From Pedobacter helvus (GTDB taxonomy: Bacteria; Bacteroidota; Bacteroidia; Sphingobacteriales; Sphingobacteriaceae), in contig NZ_SRMP01000005.1 of assembly GCF_005925325.1 (NCBI RefSeq), positions 124,001-188,000 on the forward strand: a stretch of DNA of 64,000 nt, given 5' to 3'. The notes under the pieces were generated by a model. It ran no database searches. It was not told where the DNA came from and saw only the letters and a program-made list of their open reading frames with translations. Every line of letters starts with the position of its first letter. Within the stretch, counting starts at the first letter, position 1. This document shows, piece after piece, positions 8,064-17,369 of this stretch. The translations under genes and the position numbers were made by a program.

Positions 8064-10034
8064 ATGAACAGAAGAATACTAGCAGCTTTGTTGCTCTCAG
8101 CTATTTCTCTTAATGCGATGTCGCAACAGAGCAAAACAATCTCAGTGAACATCGATCAACCAGTTGCACCTGTTCAATCCACTATGTGGGGTGTTTTTTT
8201 TGAGGATATTAACTTTGGCGCCGACGGTGGTATTTACGCAGAATTGGTAAAAAATAGATCCTTTGAATTTGCCAAACCTTTAATGGGGTGGAGTGTCAAA
8301 GGTAAGAAGATAAAAGAAGGTGATGCCTTGGTGTTAAGTAGACAGGCTAGCCAATCTAATCCTAGATTTTTAAGATTAAATATCAAAGAAACTTCCAAAG
8401 GAGATGCGGGTATTAGTAATGAAGGTTTTAGAGGTATTGGGGTTAAAAAGGATTTGAGATATGATTTCTCCTTAATGTACAGAAAACATAAAGGCGATAT
8501 CTTGATGCATGTAGAGTTGGTTGACGATAAAAATAACGTCATAGGAACTACACAATTGAAAGTTAACAGTAACGATGCCAACTGGCACAAGCAAGAAGTC
8601 AGTTTTGCATCAACAGCTACTGTCGAAAAAGCTAGATTAAATATTTGGTTTGAAGGAAATGGTTTGATTGATGTTGATATGATTTCCTTATTTCCCCATG
8701 ATACTTGGAAAGGTAGAAAACGTGGGATGAGACGAGATATGGTACAAATGTTGGCAGATATGAAACCTGGGTTTATTCGTTTCCCGGGCGGATGTATTGT
8801 AGAAGGGATGGATCTGGCCAACCGCTACCAATGGAAAAAAACAGTCGGTCCAATTGAAAACAGGCAATTAATCATGAACCGTTGGAATGTGGAGTTTGGC
8901 CACAGACCAGCACCTGATTACTTCCAAACTTTCGGACTTGGCTTTTTTGAATACTTTCAGTTGGCGGAAGATTTGGACGCAGCGGCTTTACCTATTCTAA
9001 ATTGCGGAATGGCTTGTCAATACAATACCGCAGAGTTAGTTCCTATCGAAGATTTAGAACCGTATGTACAAGATGCCTTAGATTTAATTGAATTCGCTAA
9101 TGGCGATGAAAATAGCAAATGGGGTAAAGTTAGAACTAGCATGGGGCATCCAGAACCGTTTAATCTAAAATACTTAGGGGTAGGAAATGAAAACTGGGGA
9201 CCTCAATACGTCGAAAGAGCAAAAATTTTTCAGCAAAAGATCAAAGCAAAGTATCCTGAAATTCAGTTGATCTTTAGTTCTGGTACAGATCCAGATAGTG
9301 AAAGGTTTCATTACCTAAATAATGAGTTACGTGGGATGAAGGCCGATATCATTGATGAACATTATTACCGCTCGCCAGAATGGTTCTTACAAAATGCCTC
9401 ACGCTATGATAGCTATGATAGAAAAGGTGCTAAAGTTTTCGCAGGTGAGTTTGCAGCACATAACAATAATAAAATCATTGGAAGCGATAAGAATACTTGG
9501 CAAGCTGCCATTGCTGAAGCTGCATTTATGACGGGATTGGAACGTAATGCGGAGGTGGTGAATATGGCTTCTTATGCACCCTTGTTTGCACATAGCGAAA
9601 GTTGGCAATGGGCACCGGATTTGATTTGGGTAAATAATCTTAACGTGTATGGCACACTAAATTACTATGTTCAAAAATTATTCTCTACCAACAAAGGAAC
9701 TAGCGTGTTAGAAATCACAAGGGAAGCTAAACCAGTTAGTGGCACAGATGGCCTTTATGCTTCTTCGGTAATCGATACCATAAAAAAGGAGATCATTATC
9801 AAAATTGTAAACACGGAGAAAACAGCGCTAAGTCAAAACATTGTCCTTAATGGTAAAAAGAAAATTGCTGTTGGAACGATTACAACTATGGAGGGTGATC
9901 CGGACGGAAAAAACTCTTTTGAACAGGCAAAGAATTTCAGTCCTAAAGAGCAAAATATCTCAGTGAAAAAGCAGCAGGTAGCTTTGAATTTAGCACCAAA
10001 TTCATTTAATGTGTTGAAGTTAAAATATAAATAA
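8064..10034 (+). CDS. GH51 alpha-L-arabinofuranosidase
   Basis: 656 residues, signal peptide ending NAMSQQ. Family GH51 is recognised from STMWGVFFEDINFGADGG near residue 40, FIRFPGGCIVEG, the acid/base motif GNEN (E376), DEHYYRSPEWF, and the nucleophile motif GEFAAH (E462). A carbohydrate-binding beta-sandwich insert (about 70-215) precedes the barrel, as in the larger bacterial GH51 enzymes. It removes terminal alpha-L-arabinofuranose from arabinan or arabinogalactan side chains, probably in the periplasm. The next gene (GH43-GH43) starts 18 bases after the stop, so they are co-transcribed. Confidence 0.95.
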   Translation: MNRRILAALLLSAISLNAMSQQSKTISVNIDQPVAPVQSTMWGVFFEDINFGADGGIYAELVKNRSFEFAKPLMGWSVKGKKIKEGDALVLSRQASQSNPRFLRLNIKETSKGDAGISNEGFRGIGVKKDLRYDFSLMYRKHKGDILMHVELVDDKNNVIGTTQLKVNSNDANWHKQEVSFASTATVEKARLNIWFEGNGLIDVDMISLFPHDTWKGRKRGMRRDMVQMLADMKPGFIRFPGGCIVEGMDLANRYQWKKTVGPIENRQLIMNRWNVEFGHRPAPDYFQTFGLGFFEYFQLAEDLDAAALPILNCGMACQYNTAELVPIEDLEPYVQDALDLIEFANGDENSKWGKVRTSMGHPEPFNLKYLGVGNENWGPQYVERAKIFQQKIKAKYPEIQLIFSSGTDPDSERFHYLNNELRGMKADIIDEHYYRSPEWFLQNASRYDSYDRKGAKVFAGEFAAHNNNKIIGSDKNTWQAAIAEAAFMTGLERNAEVVNMASYAPLFAHSESWQWAPDLIWVNNLNVYGTLNYYVQKLFSTNKGTSVLEITREAKPVSGTDGLYASSVIDTIKKEIIIKIVNTEKTALSQNIVLNGKKKIAVGTITTMEGDPDGKNSFEQAKNFSPKEQNISVKKQQVALNLAPNSFNVLKLKYK

Positions 10035-10052
10035 GTAACGATTTAACGGAAT

Positions 10053-12215
10053 ATGAACAATAGATATACAATTAAGAACTTTCTTTTAGCACTTGCAGTC
10101 TTCGGTATTTACAGTTCGGTCGCAATTGCCCAACAGAAGAAAAGTAGTGCTGGGAATTCGGCTTATTTGTTTACCTATTTTACGGGAAATACTGCGAATG
10201 AAGAAGCGATAAGGTTCGCCATTAGTAAAGATGGCTACAACTACATAGCCTTAAATGGAAACGAACCTGTGATCAGTTCTGCTAAAATCAGTTCTACTGG
10301 AGGCGTAAGAGATCCACATATTTTGCGTGGTGCAGATGGAAAGACCTTCTATATGGTAGTTACCGATATGGTTTCTGCCAAAGGCTGGAGTTCCAATCGA
10401 GCGATGGTATTGCTAAAATCAACCGATCTCGTTAACTGGACTTCTAGCATCGTTAATATTCAAAAACGTTTTGCAAATCAAGAAAACCTTTTGCGAGTTT
10501 GGGCACCTCAAACCATTTACGATCCGAAAGTGGGTAAATACATGCTGTATTGGTCTATGAAACATGGAGATGATCCTGATAAGATTTATTATGCTTATGC
10601 CAATAAGGATTTTACAGATCTAGAAACTGAACCAAAACAATTGTTCTTTAGTCCCACAAATGGCGCTTGTATAGATGGAGATATCATTTTTCACAAAGGC
10701 AAATATCATCTGTTCTTTAAAACTGAAGGACAGGGCAATGGCATTAAACAGGCAGTTTCTGATCGTTTAACCGAAGGCTATGTACAGCAAGATAAATATT
10801 TGCAACAAACTACCGATGCCGTTGAGGGAGCGGCTGTTTTTAAGCTCAACAACAGCGAAGACTATATACTAATGTATGATGTGTACATGAAAGGCAAATA
10901 TCAATTTACCAGAAGTAGCGATCTACAGAATTTCAAAGTGGTAGATCAAGCCGTCTCAATGGATTTTCATCCTAGACATGGGACGGTTTTACCTATTGAT
11001 GAAAACGAATTGAAGCGTCTATTGGCAAAATGGTATCATCCAGCTCAGGTATTAAGCACCGCAAAAGCAGATGTAATTAAGAAGAACAACATCATTGTAG
11101 ATACCACTAAAAAGACTCTTTTTCTACCTTTAAAGGATGGCGCTAATTTGAAAGCTATCGATCCGCTTTTTCAGCAGATCCCTTATGTAAGCATTTTGCC
11201 TAAGGCACCCTATGATTTCAGCCAAGGCTCAGTTAAAGTTACCATCAATATTTTAGGACAAAAACCTCAGGTTTATACAATTCACGCTGGTGTAAATCAT
11301 AATCCGGTATTAAATGGCTATTATGCCGATCCGGAGATTTTGTATTCCAATAAAACCCAAAAATATCATTTGTACCCTACTAGTGATGGTTTTACCAGTT
11401 GGAGTGGTACGAGTTTCAAAAGTTTTTCTTCAACCGATTTAGTGAATTGGAAAGACGAAGGTACTTTACTTGATTTACCAAAAGAGGTAAGTTGGGCAAA
11501 ACGTAATGCTTGGGCACCTGCCATGGCAGAACGTAAAATCAATGGTCAGTACAAATATTTCTATTATTTTACTGCGGCACAAAAAGTAGGTGTGGCGGTA
11601 GCTGATCATCCTTCTGGGCCATTTAAGGATAGCGGGAAAGCATTGGTTTCCAAAAGACCAGCTGGCATAAAAGGAGGCCAAGAGATAGATCCTGACGTAT
11701 TTATTGATCCCCAAACGCAAAAAGCTTATCTGTATTGGGGTAATGGCTATATGGCTGGAGCGGTGTTAAACGATGACATGGTTTCAATCGATACCAATTC
11801 CATCAAAGTGATGACACCAGATGCTACTTTTAGAGAAGGTACAGAGGTGTTCTACAGAAACGGAAAATATTATTTTCTATGGTCTGAAGATGATACTCGT
11901 AGCGAAAATTATCGAGTAAGATATGGCTATTCTGATTCGCCGATGGGTAAGATCATTGTTCCAGAAAATAACTTGATACTAGCTAAAGATGCCGCAAATG
12001 GTATCTACGGTACTGGCCACAACAGCGTGATCCAAGTTCCAGGTAAAGACGAATGGTATATCGTATACCATCGTTTTACGAGACCAAGAGGAATAACGAT
12101 GGGAAATGCTGCCGGATATAATCGCGAAGTATGTATCGATAAAATGGAATTTAACAGTGATGGAAGTATCAAGAAAGTAATTCCAACTGTAGCAGGTATT
12201 CAAAAATTGAAATAA
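10053..12215 (+). CDS. tandem GH43-GH43 protein, arabinan/galactan-side-chain hydrolase
   Basis: 720 residues with signal peptide ending VAIAQQ. Two five-bladed-propeller GH43 units are fused. Unit 1 (about 35-340) has VRDPHIL, TIYDPKVGKY and VEGAAVF, which could supply the base Asp, the helper Asp and the acid Glu. Unit 2 (about 415-720) has YADPEIL, DPDVFIDPQTQ and REGTEVF. Both units therefore appear to retain a triad. A paralogue of the same two-unit design lies at 23434-25374. Likely substrates are arabinofuranosyl or galactosyl side chains; the subfamily is not determined. It sits between GH51 and GH105 with gaps under 45 bases. Confidence 0.88.
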   Translation: MNNRYTIKNFLLALAVFGIYSSVAIAQQKKSSAGNSAYLFTYFTGNTANEEAIRFAISKDGYNYIALNGNEPVISSAKISSTGGVRDPHILRGADGKTFYMVVTDMVSAKGWSSNRAMVLLKSTDLVNWTSSIVNIQKRFANQENLLRVWAPQTIYDPKVGKYMLYWSMKHGDDPDKIYYAYANKDFTDLETEPKQLFFSPTNGACIDGDIIFHKGKYHLFFKTEGQGNGIKQAVSDRLTEGYVQQDKYLQQTTDAVEGAAVFKLNNSEDYILMYDVYMKGKYQFTRSSDLQNFKVVDQAVSMDFHPRHGTVLPIDENELKRLLAKWYHPAQVLSTAKADVIKKNNIIVDTTKKTLFLPLKDGANLKAIDPLFQQIPYVSILPKAPYDFSQGSVKVTINILGQKPQVYTIHAGVNHNPVLNGYYADPEILYSNKTQKYHLYPTSDGFTSWSGTSFKSFSSTDLVNWKDEGTLLDLPKEVSWAKRNAWAPAMAERKINGQYKYFYYFTAAQKVGVAVADHPSGPFKDSGKALVSKRPAGIKGGQEIDPDVFIDPQTQKAYLYWGNGYMAGAVLNDDMVSIDTNSIKVMTPDATFREGTEVFYRNGKYYFLWSEDDTRSENYRVRYGYSDSPMGKIIVPENNLILAKDAANGIYGTGHNSVIQVPGKDEWYIVYHRFTRPRGITMGNAAGYNREVCIDKMEFNSDGSIKKVIPTVAGIQKLK

Positions 12216-12256
12216 TCCCGTCCATAAACCATAGCACACGAATAATTTAAATACAA

Positions 12257-13381
12257 ATGAAGAAATTTACTTTTTTAACCTTAAGCTTTTTGATATTGGC
12301 CATGGGCGTAAATGCTCAGTTGCCCAATAAAGAAGAGGTATTGGCGATGATTGACAAGGCTAATAATTATTGGCAAGCCAATAATAAGGCAGAAGTTAGA
12401 TCTTTTTGGGATCATGCAGCTTACCACACTGGAAATATGGAAGCTTATAGCATTACCAAAAATGAAGCTTTCCGTCAATACTCCGAGAAATGGGCTGTTC
12501 ACAATCAGTGGAAGGGAGCCAAATCAACTGATAAAAGCAAATGGAAATATAGCTATGGCGAAAGCGATGATTATGTATTGTTTGGCGATTACCAGATCTG
12601 TTTCCAAACTTATATCGATTTATATAACCTTCATCCAGACGAGCAAAAAATAGCGAGGGCTAAAGAGGTGATGGAATACCAGATGAGTACACCTAAAAAT
12701 GATTATTGGTGGTGGGCAGACGGTTTGTATATGGTAATGCCAGTAATGACGAAGATGTATAAGCTCACGGGAAATCAACAATATTTAGATAAACTTCATG
12801 AATATTTTACCTATGCTAACAGCATCATGTACGATAAAAAAACTGGGCTTTACTATCGCGATGCGAAATATGTTTATCCTAAGCATAAATCTACCAATGG
12901 AGGAAAAGATTTTTGGGCTCGTGGAGATGGATGGGTTTTCGCTGGATTGGCAAAAGTATTGAAAGACCTGCCCGCTAATGATAAACACAGAAAAGAATAC
13001 ATCGATAAATATAAGAAGCTCGCTAAAGCCATCATCAAAAGTCAGCAAGAAGAAGGTTATTGGACGAGAAGTATGTTAGATCCGCAACATGCACCAGGCA
13101 AAGAAACCAGTGGTACTGCATTTTTTACCTATGGCTTGTTGTGGGGTATCAATAATGGTTATCTAAAAGAAAAAACTCATTTGCCAGCCGCTTTAAAAGG
13201 GTGGAATTACTTAGCTAAAACAGCTTTACAAGAAGATGGTAGGGTTGGCTATGTGCAACCTATTGGCGAAAAAGCTATTCCTGGTCAGGTGGTCAATGCC
13301 AATTCTACGGCAAACTTTGGAGTTGGTGCTTTTCTACTAGCAAACAGCGAAATGTTCAGGTATCTGGAGAAACAAAAATAA
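12257..13381 (+). CDS. GH105 unsaturated uronyl hydrolase
   Basis: 374 residues, signal peptide ending GVNAQ. The (alpha/alpha)6 barrel typical of GH105 (YteR/YesR) is visible: DYWWWADGLYMVMPVMTK, with the aspartate expected to hydrate the enol ether; DFWARGDGWVFAGLAKVL; and ETSGTAFFTYGLLWGINNGYL near the C-terminus. Such enzymes remove 4,5-unsaturated galacturonate or glucuronate from oligosaccharides made by a lyase. No classical pectin lyase is nearby. The BNR_4 protein two genes downstream is a candidate source of its substrate. The next gene begins 8 bases after the stop. Confidence 0.9.
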   Translation: MKKFTFLTLSFLILAMGVNAQLPNKEEVLAMIDKANNYWQANNKAEVRSFWDHAAYHTGNMEAYSITKNEAFRQYSEKWAVHNQWKGAKSTDKSKWKYSYGESDDYVLFGDYQICFQTYIDLYNLHPDEQKIARAKEVMEYQMSTPKNDYWWWADGLYMVMPVMTKMYKLTGNQQYLDKLHEYFTYANSIMYDKKTGLYYRDAKYVYPKHKSTNGGKDFWARGDGWVFAGLAKVLKDLPANDKHRKEYIDKYKKLAKAIIKSQQEEGYWTRSMLDPQHAPGKETSGTAFFTYGLLWGINNGYLKEKTHLPAALKGWNYLAKTALQEDGRVGYVQPIGEKAIPGQVVNANSTANFGVGAFLLANSEMFRYLEKQK

Positions 13382-13389
13382 GATCAACA

Positions 13390-14637
13390 ATGAGACAACT
13401 TTTAAAATATACTTTAATGCTTTCACTGTTGATGGCAATCAGCATCAGTTTATTTGCGCAGAAGAAGAAGGTTGATAAAGCAAAAACGCTTACCGACCGT
13501 CAGCTATGGCTAAAAGAAATGGACAAAATGGTTAGACCGATGATGTCAAGTTTGGCCAAAGACAGCCTGACGATTTTAATGCCCCAAGAAACTTCGATTA
13601 GGGTAGATAACAAAGCACACAGGGTAAAAGTACAATACCTAGAAGTGTTGGGTCGTGTGTTAAGTGGTATTGCGCCTTGGTTACAATTAGAAGGAGGTTC
13701 GGCAGAAGAAGTGGCTTTGCGTAACCAGTATCGCCAATGGGCTATACAAGGCATCAAAAATTCTCTAGACTCTAATGCAAGGGATTTTATGAGGTATGAT
13801 GTAGGAGGTCAGCAGCTTGTTGATGCTTCGTTTGTAGCTTATGCGTTCGTTCGTGCGCCGTGGTTGTGGGAAAATTTAGATCAAGAAAATCAAGAGCTAC
13901 TGGTGAAGTCCATTCAAACCACACGTAGATTTAAGCCAGTGTTTTCAAATTGGTTATTGTTCTCTGCAATGAATGAGGTTTTCTTAGCCAAGTTTGGTAA
14001 AGATTGGGATGTGATGAGAGTTGATTATGCTTTGCAACAACTAGAGCAATGGTATGTGGGCGATGGCATATACAAAGACGGCACTTCTTTCGCTTTTGAT
14101 TACTACAACAGTTTTGTGATCCATCCTTATTTGGCTACGATCATGAACGTAGTTAAAACCAAGACCAACGCTTACAATCAAATGTTTGAAAAGATCAAGA
14201 AACGTAACGAACGTTATGCCATTATCCAAGAACGTTTGATCAATGCCGATGGTACTTTTCCTGCAACGGGTCGTTCGTTGATCTATAGAGGGGCAGCTTT
14301 TCAGCACTTGGCAGATATGGCTTGGAGAAAAGTTTTGCCAAAAGAATTAAGCCCCGAGCAAGTTCGCTGCGCATTAACTGCGGTAATTAAAAAAACGCTA
14401 GAAAGTCCAAGTACCTATAAAAATGGTTGGTTAACCCTTGGATTATATGGTTCGCAACCTAATATCGCTGATTTTTATAATAATCAGGGAAGCCCGTATT
14501 TGGCCACTGCCATATTCCTGCCTTTGGGCTTGACAGAAACAGATGCTTTTTGGGCTAATCCGCCAGTAAAATGGAGTGCTCAGAAAGTATGGGCAGGCGA
14601 AGATTTTCCAAATGATCATAGTTCAGATTTAAGATAA
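13390..14637 (+). CDS. DUF2264 protein, possible GH154-type beta-glucuronidase
   Basis: 415 residues, signal peptide ending ISLFAQ. The sequence matches the DUF2264 family: DRQLWLKEMDKMVRPMMSSL at the start, GRVLSGIAPWLQLEG, DASFVAYAFVRAPWLWENL, NWLLFSAMNEVFLAKFG, and DGTFPATGRSLIYRGAAFQHL. The helical content suggests an alpha/alpha toroid. To my knowledge the Bacteroides beta-glucuronidase that founded CAZy GH154 is of this family and acts on arabinogalactan glucuronate; that equivalence should be verified. Here it lies between GH105 and a BNR_4 protein, fitting a role in removing uronic-acid caps. Family confident, activity inferred. Confidence 0.75.
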   Translation: MRQLLKYTLMLSLLMAISISLFAQKKKVDKAKTLTDRQLWLKEMDKMVRPMMSSLAKDSLTILMPQETSIRVDNKAHRVKVQYLEVLGRVLSGIAPWLQLEGGSAEEVALRNQYRQWAIQGIKNSLDSNARDFMRYDVGGQQLVDASFVAYAFVRAPWLWENLDQENQELLVKSIQTTRRFKPVFSNWLLFSAMNEVFLAKFGKDWDVMRVDYALQQLEQWYVGDGIYKDGTSFAFDYYNSFVIHPYLATIMNVVKTKTNAYNQMFEKIKKRNERYAIIQERLINADGTFPATGRSLIYRGAAFQHLADMAWRKVLPKELSPEQVRCALTAVIKKTLESPSTYKNGWLTLGLYGSQPNIADFYNNQGSPYLATAIFLPLGLTETDAFWANPPVKWSAQKVWAGEDFPNDHSSDLR

Positions 14638-14685
14638 TACTTACGTCATAAATGCTTACGAGTTATTTTTTAATCTGTAAATAAG

Positions 14686-15993
14686 ATGCTGTTTAAAAAT
14701 CCAATACCGTTTCTATTATTTTTTCTTTCATGGCTGGGCGTCGCTGCACAAAATGTAGAGCAACTTACTATTGCAGAAAACGGTTGGGCAAACAACTCGG
14801 TAAACACCGTAATTTTTAGAAAAAATGCCTTAACCACTTTTAAGGATAATCAATACGTTGCTTATTATGATAACGAACAATATGTAGTGTTGGCAAAGCG
14901 CAAGCTCAATAGTAAACAATGGGAAGTTGCTCGCACAGCATTTAAAGGCGATGCTAATGATGCCCATAAATCTATCAGTATCATGGTAGATGGTAATGGT
15001 TATTTGCATTTAGGTTGGGGGCAGCACAACAATAAATTGAACTATGCTAAATCAATTGCTCCAAATTCCACAACCATGGGCGAAAAAGAGGAAATGATAG
15101 GTAAAGAAGAAAATAAAGTTAGCTATCCCGAATTCTATAAACTGGCCAATGGTAATCTCTTATTTTTTTATAGGGATGGCGGCTCTGGTAATGGCAACTT
15201 AATGATTAACCAATACGATACCAAAACCAAAACCTGGAAAAGGATACAAAATAATTTGGTTAGCGGTGAGGGTAAACGTAATGCTTATACCCAAACTACT
15301 ATCGATGCGAAAGGTACTATTCATATCTCTTGGGTATGGCGAGAAAGCCCGAATGTGGCTAGTAACCATGATTTATGTTACGCCAAATCTACCGATGGGG
15401 GTATTACTTGGACTAAATCATCGGGGAAGAAATACACACTTCCAATTACACTCGAAAACGCGGAGTATGCATTTAAAATTCCACAGGGAAGTGAGCTGAT
15501 CAATCAAACGGCAATGGCTACCGATGCCAAAGGTAATCCGTTTATTGCTACTTATTGGCGGCCAGGGGAAACTTCTGTTCCGCAGTATCATATGGTTTAC
15601 CATTTGGACGGAAAATGGCAGGTTCGTAATTTGAATTTTAGAAAACAAGCTTTTACGTTAAGTGGTAGTGGAACAAAGAAAATTCCAATTTCACGTCCGC
15701 AATTGATAGTTTGGCAAAAGGGAAAAAACTTTAATGCCGCTTTACTTTTTAGAGATGTAGAGCGAGGCAATAAAGTTTCTATGGCCTTAAGCATCGATAA
15801 GAATTTAGCTGAATGGGTATGTAGGGATTTGTCAGAAGAGAGTGTTGGCGAATGGGAACCAACGTATGATACCGAGCTGTGGTTGGCTAAAAGGCAGTTA
15901 GGTATTTTTGTTCAGGATGTAGAGCAAGTGGATGGAGAAGGTAAATCGCAAAAGCGTCCTACAGCAGTAAAAGTATTAAATTGGATGCCTTAA
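14686..15993 (+). CDS. BNR_4 beta-propeller protein (GH145 / PL24-25-42-like)
   Basis: 435 residues, signal peptide ending VAAQ. Repeated blade motifs (VDGNGYLHLGWG, IDAKGTIHISWVW, STDGGITWTKSSGKK, TDAKGNPFIATYW) mark a seven-bladed BNR propeller of the BNR_4 type. This fold is shared by GH145 rhamnosidases acting on Rha-alpha-1,4-GlcA and by uronate lyases such as PL24/PL25 and, to my knowledge, PL42. Histidines H94 (NDAHKSIS) and H114 (GQHNNKLNY) are where BNR_4 lyases keep catalytic histidines. A lyase would make the unsaturated uronide that the nearby GH105 needs. GH145 versus lyase cannot be settled by eye. Confidence 0.65.
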   Translation: MLFKNPIPFLLFFLSWLGVAAQNVEQLTIAENGWANNSVNTVIFRKNALTTFKDNQYVAYYDNEQYVVLAKRKLNSKQWEVARTAFKGDANDAHKSISIMVDGNGYLHLGWGQHNNKLNYAKSIAPNSTTMGEKEEMIGKEENKVSYPEFYKLANGNLLFFYRDGGSGNGNLMINQYDTKTKTWKRIQNNLVSGEGKRNAYTQTTIDAKGTIHISWVWRESPNVASNHDLCYAKSTDGGITWTKSSGKKYTLPITLENAEYAFKIPQGSELINQTAMATDAKGNPFIATYWRPGETSVPQYHMVYHLDGKWQVRNLNFRKQAFTLSGSGTKKIPISRPQLIVWQKGKNFNAALLFRDVERGNKVSMALSIDKNLAEWVCRDLSEESVGEWEPTYDTELWLAKRQLGIFVQDVEQVDGEGKSQKRPTAVKVLNWMP

Positions 15994-16099
15994 GGGCCCT
16001 TCTGTCTCAAATTAATTACCTTTTATTTTAGAAATTATTTGCATAAACCATAAATCACTACTACTTTTAAAATAAACGTCATTTTTACGATTAATAATT

Positions 16100-16135
16100 T
16101 TGTTGATTTGACGATTTTGCTAACCGAATATTTCT
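16100..16135 (+). promoter_or_regulatory. promoter/control region ahead of the DUF4861-GH16-GH127 run
   Basis: TTGTTGATTTGACG at 16100-16113 is identical to the element at 7993-8006, about 45 bases before the DUF4861 start. A -7 match (TATTTCTA at 16129) is poor. The repeat suggests that the second half of the cluster is a separate, co-regulated transcript. Confidence 0.45.
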
Positions 16136-16144
16136 ATTGTACTA

Positions 16145-17347
16145 ATGAAGATTAAACGATCATACTGCGCTAAATTTCTAACTGCTGCTATTTGTTGGCT
16201 TGCTTTTAGCGCTTTCACTGGCGGTGCTGACTATCCAGAATTAAATGTTACCGTAAAAAACACACTAGATTTCGATCGAAGTGAAGTAGTGACTATCAAT
16301 ACCGAAAAGCTTTCGAAATTGTTGAAGGTGGCTTCTCCAGATCAAATCCGTGTTAGGGAAGTAGGGAAAACATCCAATTTGATATTGCAATGGATAGATC
16401 ATGATAACGATGGTAAGCCAGAGGAATTGCTATTTAAGCCTACTGTGCAGGCAAATGCTATTGCTAAGTATGTAATTTTAGTAGACGGAACTACGCCGTT
16501 GGCAGAAAGCAACATCACTACCTATTCTCGTTTTGTACCAGAAAGAACTGATGATTACGCTTGGGAAAATGATAAGGTTGCATTTCGTACTTATGGTCCA
16601 GATGCGCAGATGAGAACAGAGAAAAAGATGCCAAATGGTACGCTGAGTAGCGGTATTGATCTTTGGTTGAAAAGAACAGATTTGCCCGTGATTAACGAAT
16701 GGTACAAAGGCTATTTAACCGACCCTAATTATTACCATAAAGATAGTGGTAAAGGCTATGATCCTTATCATGTTGGTGCTAGTCGTGGTACTGGAGGTAC
16801 AGGCGTTTGGGAAGGCGATACTTTATTGGTTTCTAAAAACTTTACGAGCTATAAAACTATTGCCACTGGACCATTACGTACCGTGTTTGAACTAGACTAT
16901 GCACCTTATAGCCACTATGGGGTAAAAGAGAAAAAACGTATTTCGCTAGATTTAGGTTCCAATTTTTCAAAATTCGAAGTTTTCTATACTTCCTCAAAAA
17001 AACTGCCTAACTACACTATGGGTATAACCTTGCACGATAAAAAAGGGCAAGAAAATATATGGAAAGATCAGGGGATCTTCATTCACCATGAAACAATGGA
17101 TAACACCTATTTGGGCGAAGCAATTATCGTAGATCCTAAAATTGTAACGCAAGCATTTGCAAACAAAAGTAATATAAGAGATCAAAGTAACCTCTTGGTA
17201 CTAACGAAGCCTAATAAAAGCGCTATTTTTTATGCTGGTTTTGCTTGGGTTAAAAGTGGTCAGGTAAAAGATGGTAACGATTGGGAAAACTTTGTGAAAA
17301 AACAAAAGCAAATAATTAATAGTCCATTACAAATCGTAATCAAATAA
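16145..17347 (+). CDS. DUF4861 family secreted protein
   Basis: 400 residues with an N-terminal signal (about 1-27, ending FTGGA). Matches the DUF4861 family: PELNVTVKNTLDFDRSEVV, WIDHDNDGKPEELLFKP, TEKKMPNGTLSSGIDLWLKR, YHVGASRGTGGTGVW, FELDYAPY. These proteins are predicted beta-rich and are often found beside GH105/GH88 and pectin or arabinogalactan genes in Bacteroidota; I know of no established activity. It starts a new run with GH16, GH127, GH97 and GH43 after a shared upstream element. The next gene begins 22 bases later. A debranching or uronide-processing role is only suggested by context. Confidence 0.75.
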   Translation: MKIKRSYCAKFLTAAICWLAFSAFTGGADYPELNVTVKNTLDFDRSEVVTINTEKLSKLLKVASPDQIRVREVGKTSNLILQWIDHDNDGKPEELLFKPTVQANAIAKYVILVDGTTPLAESNITTYSRFVPERTDDYAWENDKVAFRTYGPDAQMRTEKKMPNGTLSSGIDLWLKRTDLPVINEWYKGYLTDPNYYHKDSGKGYDPYHVGASRGTGGTGVWEGDTLLVSKNFTSYKTIATGPLRTVFELDYAPYSHYGVKEKKRISLDLGSNFSKFEVFYTSSKKLPNYTMGITLHDKKGQENIWKDQGIFIHHETMDNTYLGEAIIVDPKIVTQAFANKSNIRDQSNLLVLTKPNKSAIFYAGFAWVKSGQVKDGNDWENFVKKQKQIINSPLQIVIK

Positions 17348-17369
17348 GATCATTCTAAACTTAACAGAT

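Noticed and set aside
8234-8821. 195-codon open frame on the minus strand
   Set aside because: Lies wholly inside the GH51 gene in another frame; its product has no recognisable motif and the GH51 motifs fill the same interval.
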